Shown: positions 17,070 to 25,963 of the stretch, piece after piece
How positions within the stretch are numbered: the first letter of the stretch is position 1
Layout: the number at the start of each line of letters is the position of its first letter
Assembly: GCA_030041475.1 (NCBI GenBank)
Contig: JASHNU010000073.1
Coordinates: 124,001 to 188,000 of the forward strand
Source: Candidatus Sulfotelmatobacter sp.
GTDB lineage: Bacteria > Acidobacteriota > Terriglobia > Terriglobales > Acidobacteriaceae
Length of the DNA stretch: 64,000 nucleotides
Direction of reading: 5' to 3'
Notes under the pieces: generated by a model
The model's input: the letters and a program-made list of their open reading frames with translations, nothing else
Databases searched by the model: none
Told to the model about the DNA's origin: nothing
Program-made: the position numbers and the translations under genes

Positions 17070-19117
17070 CGTGCGGCATCTCCCGGGCGAGCCGTTCCCG
17101 TAGGGCCGATGGAGCCTGACGAAGCCGGCGCCGTGCCGCAGGTCGCCGGTTCCGCCGGCCGTCCGTCTGCAATCCTCTCCAGGAAGTTGCGATGCCACAG
17201 TTCAAACACCAATATCATCCACAGCACGCCGGAGTGATCGCGCCGTCCGCGAAAATGCTCGTCCAGCACGACCCGCACCGATTCCTTCTTCAGATACCCG
17301 CGCCGGATCGTGCGCGGTTCTAACAGCATCTCAAGCTGGCCCTTCAACTCGTGCCGCATCCAGTGCACCAGCGGCAGAGAGAAACCCTGCTTGCGCCGGT
17401 TCAGGAGCTCCGCCGGCACTCCCACCCGTTCGGCCAGCTTTTTGAATAGAAACTTGCGGGCGCCGTCGCGAAACTTGTACCTCACAGGTAATCCTGCCAC
17501 CCATTCCACAAAAAGGTGATCCAGAATCGGGCACCGTACTTCCAGCGAGGTGGCCATGCTCATCCGGTCCACTTTGGTGAGAATGTCTCCGGAAAGATAG
17601 GTTTTCGTATCCAGATACATCAGCCGGCTCAAGTGGTCCGTCGCCGGCGCATCGTCGTAGTAGCGTTCGAACTGCCGGAAGGGATCGGCGCAATGCTCTA
17701 CACTCGCGACAAATTCGTCGGAGAAAAGACTCCGCTCGCGATGCAAGGCCGGCAAAAAAGAGACTCCGTCGAGGTAACGATCCCGCGAAGACAGCGAAAT
17801 ATTCCACGCCAGCTTCTTGCCTTTTACAGCCGAAGGCAGGCGCGGATACAAGTGGTTCCGGTAAATCTTCCCTGCCCAACGGGGAAGGATGTCGTAGCGC
17901 TGCCGTCTCCAGTTCACGATGTATCGCCCGTAGCCGGCGAACAATTCGTCTCCGCCATCGCCGGACAGCGCCACAGTCACGTAGCGGCGCGCCAGCTGCG
18001 AAACGCAGTAGGTTGGGATCATCGACGAGTCGCCGAACGGTTCTTCCATCATTCCGGTCAGGCGGTTCACAGTTTCAATAACATCCGGTTCGAGCACCAG
18101 TTCGTGATGGTCTGTCCCAAAACGCTCCGCCACCAGACGGGCGTATTCAGCTTCGTTGAAATCAGCCTTGCGAAAACCGATCGAGAACGTTTTGACCGGA
18201 GCGGGGCTTTCACGCGCCATCAACGCCACCACGACAGATGAATCCACTCCGCCGCTCAACAACGCGCCCAACGGCACATCGCTGATCAGCCGCGCGCGAA
18301 CAGCATCAGCCAGGCGGCGTTCCATTTCTTCGAGGCAGGCTTCGTCGGATCCAGGGTCATGTGAAGCTGGATCATGCGAAGCTGGGTCATGTGAGGCGGG
18401 ATCATTCGATGCTCGGCCGTTAGATTTCTCCGACTGACCGCCGTAGCCCGGAATGTCCCAATACTGACGAACGTCAATCTTTCCTTTTCGCCATTCTGCC
18501 AAGTACCCAGGCGAAAGTTTGCGAATATCGCGGAATGCAGAGAGCGGATCGGGAATGTAGCCGTAATAAAAAAATTGCAGCACTCCCTCCGGGTCAACTT
18601 CGGCTAACTCCGGCACCACCGCCAGCAAAGCCTTGATCTCAGATCCGAAATAGAGCCTGCCGCTACGCTCTGCATAAAACAGCGGCTTCTTTCCCAGCCG
18701 GTCGCGGGCCAGCAGCAACGTCTCGCGCTTCGTATCATAGAGCGCGATGGCAAACATGCCGCGGAGCCGTGTGACGCAATCGGCACCCATCTCTTCATAG
18801 AGGTGCACAATCACTTCCGTATCAGAGTGAGTGCGGAACTGGTGGCCTCGGCTTTCGAGTTCCTTGCGGAGTTCGAGAAAGTTGTAAATCTCGCCATTGA
18901 AAACCACGGCCAGGGTGCGGTCTTCGTTATAAATCGGCTGGTGGCCACCGGAGAGATCAATGATGCTCAGTCTGCGCATGCCCAGGCCGACATTGCGCTG
19001 CACGTAAATCCCCTCGTCATCGGGACCGCGGTGCACGATGGTTTCGGTCATGCGCCGAATTTGCTCGCGGCTGAGGCTCTCGTCCGGCCGGCCGATCATT
19101 CCGGCTATTCCGCACAT
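17066..19117 (-). CDS. Asparagine synthase-like amidotransferase (second copy), exosortase-locus type
   Basis: 683 residues. Cys2 heads a class II glutaminase domain (MCGIAGMIGR; RGPDDEG; FNGEIYNF). The synthetase domain has the ATP loop SGGVDSS at 288-294 and ALSGDGGDELFAGYGRY later. It matches the amidotransferase found next to glycosyltransferases in exosortase A-type loci. Unusually, a run of DPASH repeats is inserted at residues 239-258, just before the synthetase domain. Its 5' end overlaps the preceding methyltransferase by 13 bases and its 3' end overlaps the next glycosyltransferase. The C-terminal ~30 residues are Ala/Gly/Thr-rich and probably disordered. It likely amidates a sugar acid or an attached amino acid. 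Confidence 0.88.
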   Translation of the reverse strand: MCGIAGMIGRPDESLSREQIRRMTETIVHRGPDDEGIYVQRNVGLGMRRLSIIDLSGGHQPIYNEDRTLAVVFNGEIYNFLELRKELESRGHQFRTHSDTEVIVHLYEEMGADCVTRLRGMFAIALYDTKRETLLLARDRLGKKPLFYAERSGRLYFGSEIKALLAVVPELAEVDPEGVLQFFYYGYIPDPLSAFRDIRKLSPGYLAEWRKGKIDVRQYWDIPGYGGQSEKSNGRASNDPASHDPASHDPASHDPGSDEACLEEMERRLADAVRARLISDVPLGALLSGGVDSSVVVALMARESPAPVKTFSIGFRKADFNEAEYARLVAERFGTDHHELVLEPDVIETVNRLTGMMEEPFGDSSMIPTYCVSQLARRYVTVALSGDGGDELFAGYGRYIVNWRRQRYDILPRWAGKIYRNHLYPRLPSAVKGKKLAWNISLSSRDRYLDGVSFLPALHRERSLFSDEFVASVEHCADPFRQFERYYDDAPATDHLSRLMYLDTKTYLSGDILTKVDRMSMATSLEVRCPILDHLFVEWVAGLPVRYKFRDGARKFLFKKLAERVGVPAELLNRRKQGFSLPLVHWMRHELKGQLEMLLEPRTIRRGYLKKESVRVVLDEHFRGRRDHSGVLWMILVFELWHRNFLERIADGRPAEPATCGTAPASSGSIGPTGTARPGDAAR
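18344..18403 (-). repeat. In-frame 15-base tandem repeat coding DPASH units
   Basis: Three near-identical 15-base units encode DPASH-DPASH-DPASH, followed by a diverged DPGSD. They lie within the amidotransferase gene, between the glutaminase and synthetase domains. The phase is preserved, so unit number could vary without a frameshift. Confidence 0.8.
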
Positions 19118-20154
19118 CGCTGCACCTCAAGGCTTGGATCGCAAGTTTCGGAAAAGAGTTCGTGTGCAGATCCCGAACGATTGCCCTGTTGCGCCGCGGC
19201 CGGCTTCCTCCCACTCACGGCGATGGGCTGGAGAATCACGCGTAAATCTTCGAGGCCGCAGTCTTCAAACCAGCGGAACACTTCCTCATAGGTGTGTTTG
19301 GACTGGTACCACGGCGAGTACCAATCAAACGTATCGAGCACGCGCCACTTCGGATCTTCATCAAACGCCATGGGGATCATCAACGCCAGCGCGCCGCTGG
19401 CCGGACGACCCACGAGCGGAATCTTCCGCAGGACCTGGTGAATGCCATAGAGCGGAATCACGCCATAACAGAGCTTGTGCAGGAGTTCGGGCGGCATCCT
19501 CCGCGTAACTTTGCGGTACACGTCGCTCATCTTGTACCAGTTGTTGTAACGGCTGTAGAGCCAGACTGCGATGCGCCCGGCAGGTTTCAACAATCCCGGC
19601 AGCATCTTGAAGGCTCGTTCGCAATCGGGCGTGTGGTGGAGAACTCCGATGCTGTAAATGAAATCAAAACTATTGGGCGCGAAGGGAAGCTGGAAAACGT
19701 CCGCCTGAAAGATGGTCGCGGCGCGGCCAGCCAGATTGCGATGCGCAACCTCTGCCGCCGTGCTCAAATCGACTCCCACCACGTGCGCGCCCCAGCGCAG
19801 AGCCACGTCCGCGAATCGTCCCATGCCGCATCCTAGGTCCAGCACCAGTTTTCCCGCGAGATCTTCCGGCTGAAAGCCGGTGCGTATACGGAACGCCTCC
19901 TCGGAACGCCGGCTGTGCCCGGTGTCCAGTTGCGTGCGCGCATGCAGGCGCCACTGAAAGCCGAAGCTGCCGGCGTAATGCTGCGCATCCACGAAGCGCA
20001 CCACGCCGTTGACGCAAGGATACTTGCGCGAGCAGGAAGCGCAGGTCAGCCCGTTCGTCTCCAGCCGCAACTCGCCCTGACACGAAATGCAGCGCAGGAT
20101 GCTCCCCACTTCCTCAGTCAGGCCAGACCAGTTCCCTGGATTGCCTTCTCCCAT
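19105..20154 (-). CDS. SAM-dependent methyltransferase with N-terminal zinc ribbon
   Basis: 349 residues. Four cysteines in two CxxC pairs (22/25 and 38/41) form a small Trm112-like zinc ribbon. A class I methyltransferase domain follows with VLDLGCGMGRFADVALRWGAHVVGVDLS near residue 105 and the Methyltransf_11-type SIGVLHHTPDCERAF. The C-terminal ~120 residues (DTFDWYSPWYQSKHTYEEV) look like a sugar- or lipid-recognition region. It sits in the minus-strand EPS run, 17 bases after the preceding methyltransferase, and overlaps the amidotransferase start by 13 bases. A role in O-methylating a sugar or the polymer end is plausible; the acceptor is unknown. Confidence 0.83.
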   Translation of the reverse strand: MGEGNPGNWSGLTEEVGSILRCISCQGELRLETNGLTCASCSRKYPCVNGVVRFVDAQHYAGSFGFQWRLHARTQLDTGHSRRSEEAFRIRTGFQPEDLAGKLVLDLGCGMGRFADVALRWGAHVVGVDLSTAAEVAHRNLAGRAATIFQADVFQLPFAPNSFDFIYSIGVLHHTPDCERAFKMLPGLLKPAGRIAVWLYSRYNNWYKMSDVYRKVTRRMPPELLHKLCYGVIPLYGIHQVLRKIPLVGRPASGALALMIPMAFDEDPKWRVLDTFDWYSPWYQSKHTYEEVFRWFEDCGLEDLRVILQPIAVSGRKPAAAQQGNRSGSAHELFSETCDPSLEVQRCAE

Positions 20155-20171
20155 TTCTCCTCGCGCCCGCT

Positions 20172-20924
20172 CTACGTCCCAACCTTTTCCAACCGCAGCA
20201 CACGGCTGGTAGAAAAATGCTTCAGCGGGCTTACATTTTTGAGCAGCCAGCCATCAATAGCGAACAGCTTGTGCACCATCTTGCCACCCAATACCCGCTG
20301 GCACAGCGGAATCAACGGCAGCCGGAACGCCCGCTCGCCGGTCACTGTCCATCCCGCTTTCACTTGCGCAAGTTCTTCCCGCGTCAGCGGGTGTTCATCG
20401 TCGGAAACGTCTGCCTGCGCTGGAAACAGCGATCGGAGAGCCGCCGCCATCTTTGAAAAACGCACCGGCTCTTTCACCACGACGATCCCTCCCGGCTTAA
20501 GCAGCCGTCGCATCTCGCCCATGGCGCGAGGAATGTTCAGGTGATGCAAAAGAGAAGCGCACAAAATCAGATCCACCGAACTATCCCGCAGGGGCACATC
20601 GTACGCTGAAGCGACCAAGATCGGCGGAGCAGCACAAGAGATGGTCATGCCCAGCCTCTGCCGCGCCAGTTCCGTCAGTTCCCGCGACAGATCTAACGCA
20701 ATTACATTTGCACCGCGAGCCAAAAGTGCGGGGATGTTCTCTCCGCTGCCGCACCCTAGGTCCAGCACCGTTTTACCCCGAACATCCCCCAGGAGATAGA
20801 ACGCATAACGCAGGGGAAACGGTGAATCCGCCGCGGGACTCAGATAGGGAGCCACCTGGGCCGCCTTCAGGACAGTGTGCGCCGCCTCCGACTTGCTTCT
20901 TTCGATTTCGGAAAATCCTGGCAT
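20172..20924 (-). CDS. Class I SAM-dependent methyltransferase
   Basis: 250 residues. The SAM-binding motif VLDLGCGSGEN covers about residues 53-63 (Asp54 and the glycine triad). It is followed by VIALDLSRE and by the post-motif SVDLILCASLLHHLNIP typical of Methyltransf_11 enzymes. No zinc ribbon or membrane segment is present. It lies between the O-antigen-ligase-like gene (27-base gap) and the second methyltransferase (17-base gap) on the same strand, so it is probably part of one transcript. It may methylate a sugar in the repeat unit. The two methyltransferases are only distantly alike, so they probably have different acceptors. Confidence 0.83.
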   Translation of the reverse strand: MPGFSEIERSKSEAAHTVLKAAQVAPYLSPAADSPFPLRYAFYLLGDVRGKTVLDLGCGSGENIPALLARGANVIALDLSRELTELARQRLGMTISCAAPPILVASAYDVPLRDSSVDLILCASLLHHLNIPRAMGEMRRLLKPGGIVVVKEPVRFSKMAAALRSLFPAQADVSDDEHPLTREELAQVKAGWTVTGERAFRLPLIPLCQRVLGGKMVHKLFAIDGWLLKNVSPLKHFSTSRVLRLEKVGT

Positions 20925-20951
20925 AGGCCACGAATCAGGAAAAGCCCGTCG

Positions 20952-22367
20952 TCAACGAGTCCAGGCTAGTTCTCTGGAGCGCTTTCTCTCCAATCTCTTC
21001 TCGCCAGCCGCCCTGGCCGGAGGGCGCTCGCCAGCGCGCGCCTCCTGTTGTGACGTTGCCATCTGATACAGCACCGTCGTGTACGCGACCAGGAAATACG
21101 AATACATGTTGTATTCCGTGGAGGCGAACATGGCCCCGATGAGATAGGCCACTAGTCCCGCCCACACGGCTTGCGTGAAAATCCTGAACTCCGGATTCCC
21201 CTGATACTGTTGTGACTTCCTCACCCTTGCGATGTTTCGCAAAGCCGCGCCCAGCGCCAGAAGGAATAGAACCAGAGCCGGAAAGCCCTCTTCCGCGGCG
21301 AGTTCCGTGTAGGTGTTATGAGCGACCACCCAGCCGCTGTCGACGATGACGAAGCACCCAGGGCCGACGCCAAAAATCGGATGCTCGGCCGCCACCAGAA
21401 GGCTTTTTCGTAGCAGAGCCTTCCGGGCCTCGAGAGATCCCTTGTCGCCTGAGCCCTCGATATTGCCCATGACGATGCTTGCGACTCGGGCGCGGTAATG
21501 CGAGGTCGTAAGCGCCGCGCCCATGCCCACCACCGTGGCCACGGCGGTCACCAGCACAATGTGCATCCGCTTGCCCTTGATTCCGTACTCCCAGATGCAA
21601 ATGACCAGCGTACAAATAAACGCCAGCAGCCCGCTGCGCGAATAGCTCATCACGATGCCCAGCGCCATGAACACCAGCGCTATGCCCCACAGCGCCTTCT
21701 TCAACCCCTTGGCGTGCAGCATGAACGCTACACCCAGGGGAAAACTGATGGCGATGTTAATGGCCAGGTCGTTGGGATTCTCCAGAATGCCGTGCTGAAT
21801 ACCAGTCAGCCGCCCGTCTTTGTTGTGGTGATGGATAAGGACAGAAATGATGGTGACGAAGGCAACCGCGCCGACCTGGATAAACAGGAGTCTGCGGATC
21901 TCCCACAACTTCACCACCGCCATGCTGATCAGCATGGCCACGATGACGCCCTTGGAGAAGTCGAACGTCGTCCAGAAGGCTCCTCCACGCCAGATCGCAG
22001 TAGGGATGCACAGTGCCATCTGAAAAAGAAGGAGCCACAGAAACCTTATCGCCCACGGAACCTTCATCCGCCCGCCCCCGCTCACCCCTCCAAAGATGAG
22101 GCCCGCCACAGCAATGAACGCCGTGATCTTCGCCATCGGGATGTACACGAGTCCGGGAATGAAATCTTCCGGCCGGTAATAATAGAGAAACGAGAACACG
22201 ACCAGCGTGCCGTAGACGAGCGGCCGCCGTCCTTTCTGGAGTGAGCTCGCTGCCAGCGAACGGCCGCGCTCTCTCCAGCCACGCTCTCTCGAACCGACGG
22301 GTCGCCCGCTGCCCGCCTGTTCCGCGTCTCTCGACCCATCCCGTGACAATGTGCCGTTGCTATTCAT
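20952..22367 (-). CDS. O-antigen ligase-like membrane protein, exosortase-locus type
   Basis: 471 residues, polytopic. A hydrophilic Arg-rich N-terminus (about 45 residues) precedes roughly ten to eleven hydrophobic segments. The central periplasmic loop has the ligase/polymerase signature region (EHPIFGVGPGCFV and AHNTYTELAAEEGFPALVLF), where the HNTYTEL segment matches the WaaL/Wzy_C family. The YYRPEDFIPGL segment near the first membrane span resembles the O-glycosylation ligase/polymerase found in exosortase A loci. It would act in the inner membrane, transferring or polymerising undecaprenyl-linked glycan. The Lys/Arg-rich C-terminal tail is probably cytoplasmic. It lies 27 bases downstream of the GT2 gene. 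Confidence 0.83.
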   Translation of the reverse strand: MNSNGTLSRDGSRDAEQAGSGRPVGSRERGWRERGRSLAASSLQKGRRPLVYGTLVVFSFLYYYRPEDFIPGLVYIPMAKITAFIAVAGLIFGGVSGGGRMKVPWAIRFLWLLLFQMALCIPTAIWRGGAFWTTFDFSKGVIVAMLISMAVVKLWEIRRLLFIQVGAVAFVTIISVLIHHHNKDGRLTGIQHGILENPNDLAINIAISFPLGVAFMLHAKGLKKALWGIALVFMALGIVMSYSRSGLLAFICTLVICIWEYGIKGKRMHIVLVTAVATVVGMGAALTTSHYRARVASIVMGNIEGSGDKGSLEARKALLRKSLLVAAEHPIFGVGPGCFVIVDSGWVVAHNTYTELAAEEGFPALVLFLLALGAALRNIARVRKSQQYQGNPEFRIFTQAVWAGLVAYLIGAMFASTEYNMYSYFLVAYTTVLYQMATSQQEARAGERPPARAAGEKRLERKRSRELAWTR

Positions 22368-22394
22368 GAATCAGGGTGTCCGTTACCCGGTCGA

Positions 22395-23519
22395 TCACCG
22401 TGTCCACGCGGCCCGTCTGCCGGACAGAAAGTTCGCCAACGCTACGACGGCCGCGGCATTCAGCAAAACAAACGTAGCTGCCGCGTCGGCGGCACGGGCC
22501 AGCAATCCGCCCTTCAGCCGGTGATTGAAAGCCAGCATGCTCAGTGCGTAGAACAAGAGCTGCGCAATCAGAGCCAGGCGGTAAAACGGACCGGTCAACA
22601 CGAACGACGTTCCCAGCAGCATGGCCATAGCGAACGGGATCACCAGGCGCAGCAGTTTGTGACTCACAAACTCGAAGCGTATCGGATTGCCGCCGCTCAA
22701 GAGCCACGGCGCCAGCTGCAAGAGCTGATAGTTGCCGCTCAGCGTGCGCACCTTCCGCGAGAACTCCCGTCCCACTCCCAGGTCCGGACTATCCCAGGCC
22801 CGCGCTCGTGCATCAAACACCACGCGCTTTCGCTGTCGCACGACCTGCATGGGGATGAATACGTCATCCAAGATCGTTCCCTGCGGGATATCAGTCAGCA
22901 ACTCTCGCCGCACCCCATAGAGCGCGCCGGTGGCGCCGACCACCGAACCGGAACCGGATTCCAGTTCGCGCACGTGCTTTTCAACGAGCCAGTAGAGTCC
23001 CATGCCGCGATTACTCTCGCCCTGGCCGTTCTCGCCCAGCATGAGCTCGCCGCTCACGCACCCGACTTCCGGGTCGGCGAAGTTTTCCATCAGCAGCCGC
23101 AATGCATTGGCTTCGATCTTCTGCCTTGCGTCCGTGAAAACTATAATTTCGCCGTGCGCGAGCTCCAGGGCGTCGTTCAAACCAGCTGCCTTACCCCGCG
23201 CCAGCTGGTTCAGAATTACCTCCAGGCGCGAATTGCGCCCGGCCTCGCGGAGAATCGCTTCCGTTCGGTCGGTCGATCCGTCGGAGACTGTGATGATCTG
23301 GTAAAGCTCCGGGGGATAGTCCAAGGCCAGCAGATTCCGCAGCTTCTCTTCCAGAACCTGCTCCTCGTTGCGCACGACCATCACAATGGACACCGCGGGC
23401 AGGCACGTACCGCGCCGCACCGGACTGCGACGCCATAGCAGGCGCAACCGCAGCCAGCAGATGTATCCCACGAATGTGTAGGCGACGAGCACTGTCGCCG
23501 CCCAAAACAGCACTTTCAT
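22395..23519 (-). CDS. Membrane glycosyltransferase family 2
   Basis: 374 residues. One membrane helix at the N-terminus (FWAATVLVAYTFVGYICWL) is followed by a GT-A domain: VSIVMVVRNEEQVLEEKL, ITVSDGSTDRTEAIL and the metal-binding VFTDARQKIEANAL. A later conserved region (RKVRTLSGNYQLL) and two or three C-terminal helices resemble processive GT2 enzymes such as hyaluronan or cellulose synthases. This combination suggests a membrane-bound transferase acting on a lipid or growing chain. No DUF or PilZ domain is attached. It sits between the ligase and the priming transferase in the same direction, with 114 bases ahead of it. Confidence 0.85.
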   Translation of the reverse strand: MKVLFWAATVLVAYTFVGYICWLRLRLLWRRSPVRRGTCLPAVSIVMVVRNEEQVLEEKLRNLLALDYPPELYQIITVSDGSTDRTEAILREAGRNSRLEVILNQLARGKAAGLNDALELAHGEIIVFTDARQKIEANALRLLMENFADPEVGCVSGELMLGENGQGESNRGMGLYWLVEKHVRELESGSGSVVGATGALYGVRRELLTDIPQGTILDDVFIPMQVVRQRKRVVFDARARAWDSPDLGVGREFSRKVRTLSGNYQLLQLAPWLLSGGNPIRFEFVSHKLLRLVIPFAMAMLLGTSFVLTGPFYRLALIAQLLFYALSMLAFNHRLKGGLLARAADAAATFVLLNAAAVVALANFLSGRRAAWTR

Positions 23520-23633
23520 GCCTGGTTCCCCGTTCCCTGAACCGGCTCTGCACCGCAGCGTTTACCGGCCCTTGACAATCCTTTCGGCCTACCTTCGCCG
23601 GGGGGAAAATACCCTAGGCAGCAAGATCCCACT

Positions 23634-25010
23634 TCATATCGCGCCGCGACCCAACAGCACGATCTTCACCGTCTGAAAAGCGATCCAGAAATCCAGCCCC
23701 ACAGATGCGTTCTTGATATAGAACAGGTCGTACTGCAGCTTCTCACGGGCGTCTTCCATCGTATTGCCGTACTTGTATTGCACCTGGGCCCATCCCGTGA
23801 TGCCCGGCCTTACCACGTGCCGCACGCCGTAGTAAGGAATATCCCGGCTCAGTCGCTCGACAAATTCCGGCCGCTCCGGGCGCGGGCCAACGAAATGCAT
23901 GTCGCCCTTGAGCACGCACCAGAGCTGCGGAATCTCGTCCAGCCGCGATGAGCGCAGATACTTGCCCACCCGTGTAATGCGCGGATCGTCATCCGTCGCC
24001 CACGTCGGACCTGTATCGGCTTCGGCGTCCTTCACCATAGTGCGGAACTTGTAACAGTAGAACTCCACGCCCTGCCGTCCGACTCGCTTTTGCTTGTAGA
24101 ATATCTTGCCTTCCGAATCCAGCTTCACCGCCAGCATGATGAACGGCAGCAGCGGCAGCGTAAGAATCCCGATCACCAGCGCCACGGCGAAATTGACCAG
24201 CCGTCGTATCAGACGCGAGAAAACGCTGAAGCGGAATCCTTCCGCGAAAATCAGCCAGCTCGGATAAAGCTGCTCCACTTCAATTCTTCCCGAAATCTTC
24301 TCCAGCCATGACGTGGCTTCCTCCACTCTTATGCCCGACAAGCGCAAATCCAGCAATTCTTCCACCGGCAGTGTGCCCCGCCGGTCCGGCATGGCCACGA
24401 TGACGCGGTGGACTCCCCGCTCGCACGCCACGCTCTGAAGATGTTCGGCTACGGCCTCGCGGGTCAGTTCGCCCTCAATGTTCCCGGTCCACCCGGCAAC
24501 CTCGATGCCTAAGCTGGATCGGTCTTCCAACCCGCGCACCAGGCGCTCAGCCCGTTCTCCAGTTCCCAGAACGTAGACCCGTTCGCGGAAAAAGGGTTGC
24601 TGCACCAGCCACGAATACGCCGACCGCCAGCCAAAAAGCGCTACCGTCAGGATGACGACGCCAGACAGAGCCGAGTTTCTCCCGGGAAGAAATCCTGGGA
24701 AAAAGTATGTGACGGCCCCCAGCGCCATCGCCACCAGACCGAGCACAAACAACAGGCGGAATGCCTGATCCAGCTTGGCTTCCAGTTGCGAGGAATCGTA
24801 GAGATCGAAACCGTGCGAGAGCAGCAAAACGATTCCGGTCAGGGCGAAGATTCGCAGGTATCCGCCCTCGATGAACAGTGCATTCTTCAACCCCAGCCAG
24901 CTCATGTCCAACATGGCTCCCAGGACAAAGGAGAGCCCCACGATCAGCGCCTCGCCGACCAGCAGCACCAGTGTGCGCACCGGGTAATAGATGTTGAAGA
25001 GCCGGATCAC
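23634..25010 (-). CDS. Priming undecaprenyl-phosphate sugar phosphotransferase
   Basis: 458 residues. Four to five N-terminal membrane helices precede a Rossmann-like region (VYVLGTGERAERLVRGLEDR). The conserved bacterial sugar transferase domain comes last: KIFYKQKRVGRQG, YKFRTMVKDAE, LRSSRLDEIPQLWCVLKGDM, VGPRPERPEF and RPGITGWAQV. The domain transfers a sugar-1-phosphate to undecaprenyl phosphate, the first step in polymer assembly. Its arrangement fits the sugar transferase associated with exosortase/PEP-CTERM EPS loci. The gene follows the tyrosine kinase gene (14-base gap) on the minus strand. Confidence 0.9.
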   Translation of the reverse strand: MIRLFNIYYPVRTLVLLVGEALIVGLSFVLGAMLDMSWLGLKNALFIEGGYLRIFALTGIVLLLSHGFDLYDSSQLEAKLDQAFRLLFVLGLVAMALGAVTYFFPGFLPGRNSALSGVVILTVALFGWRSAYSWLVQQPFFRERVYVLGTGERAERLVRGLEDRSSLGIEVAGWTGNIEGELTREAVAEHLQSVACERGVHRVIVAMPDRRGTLPVEELLDLRLSGIRVEEATSWLEKISGRIEVEQLYPSWLIFAEGFRFSVFSRLIRRLVNFAVALVIGILTLPLLPFIMLAVKLDSEGKIFYKQKRVGRQGVEFYCYKFRTMVKDAEADTGPTWATDDDPRITRVGKYLRSSRLDEIPQLWCVLKGDMHFVGPRPERPEFVERLSRDIPYYGVRHVVRPGITGWAQVQYKYGNTMEDAREKLQYDLFYIKNASVGLDFWIAFQTVKIVLLGRGAI

Positions 25011-25024
25011 TGCGGCATTTCTCC

Positions 25025-25963
25025 CTAGGCCTTGGTCGTGCTCGCTTTCTTCTGATACGCCTCGTAGTAGTAGCGCGCGTACGGTGTGACGTCGCCGTGC
25101 GTCCCGTTGAGCACTACGCCCAACAGCATCTGCTCGGGAAATTCCTGGCGGGCCTTCCGCGCCGCATCGAACGGCGTCGAGTTCGAGCGCACTACCATCA
25201 GAACGCCATCGCAGGCCTTCGCGAGGACACTCGCATCGGAGACCGGGACGGCTGGCGGCGAATCGATAACGATCCAGTCAAACAGCGGCTCGACGCGCTG
25301 CAACAGCAGCTTCAACCGCCCATTGCCCACCAGTTCCGCTGGATCGTCAATACTTTCTCCGCTCGGAATGAAGAACAGGCCCTCTACCGGCCCGCGCTGA
25401 GTGATGGAGAATTCGTCGTTCTTGCCCTGCAGGTAATCCGAGAGCCCTGGGCTGGCAGTCGTGCCCAGCATCAGGTGAAGCCGCGGCCCGCGGAGATCAG
25501 CGTCAATCAGCAGCACTCGCCGCCCATGCTGCCGTACCAGAACTTGCGCCAGGTTGGCACTGGTGAATGATTTGCCCTCCTTCGGGAGGGCGCTGGTCAC
25601 CAGCAATTTTTTGAGCGCCATCTTTTCGCGCAGGTGATAGAGCCGCGAACGCAGCGTGCGGAACTCCTCCGTACCGCGCGCGTTGTCGTCGCCATTCATG
25701 AAGAGCATGGTGGACGGTTCGGGCCTCCACTCCAACTGCGCCGAGCGCGCCAGCAGAGTTTCCAGACCAAACTGGCTCGAGAGATTTGGCATGCCTGCCG
25801 TCTGCACTACGGCTGCCAGTGGAAAGGCCGCGTCAGCGACCGTACCGGCCAACACCGCCTGCTCCGCCGCGGGAGCGGACGCAGCAGGGGGCTGCGGCGC
25901 GACTCCCTGGGTCGCCGCACGCTCCTGTTCGGCTTTTTTCAATGCTTCATGAATTCGGCTCAT
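25025..25963 (-). CDS. Bacterial tyrosine autokinase (exosortase-locus type)
   Basis: 312 residues from the ATG at 25963, which follows AAAGGAAAT; upstream in-frame sequence to 26038 lies over the ATPase gene. The N-terminus MSRIHEALKKAEQERA is typical of the exosortase-associated autokinases. The Walker A motif is PKEGKS (127-132), Walker A' LLIDADLR (151-158), and Walker B IVIDSPP (231-237). A C-terminal tyrosine cluster (Tyr295, 298-300, 303) is the autophosphorylation tail. It would pair with the chain-length protein, although the membrane domain is encoded separately. It overlaps the preceding ATPase by 17 bases and is probably co-translated. Confidence 0.9.
   Translation of the reverse strand: MSRIHEALKKAEQERAATQGVAPQPPAASAPAAEQAVLAGTVADAAFPLAAVVQTAGMPNLSSQFGLETLLARSAQLEWRPEPSTMLFMNGDDNARGTEEFRTLRSRLYHLREKMALKKLLVTSALPKEGKSFTSANLAQVLVRQHGRRVLLIDADLRGPRLHLMLGTTASPGLSDYLQGKNDEFSITQRGPVEGLFFIPSGESIDDPAELVGNGRLKLLLQRVEPLFDWIVIDSPPAVPVSDASVLAKACDGVLMVVRSNSTPFDAARKARQEFPEQMLLGVVLNGTHGDVTPYARYYYEAYQKKASTTKA

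Noticed and set aside
18344-18403. CRISPR-like repeat
   Set aside because: The units are contiguous, 15 bases long, in frame with a protein and have no spacers.
22521-23438. Long open frame on the plus strand opposite the GT2 gene
   Set aside because: Gln/His/Arg-rich with no domain; it is a shadow of the GT2 gene.
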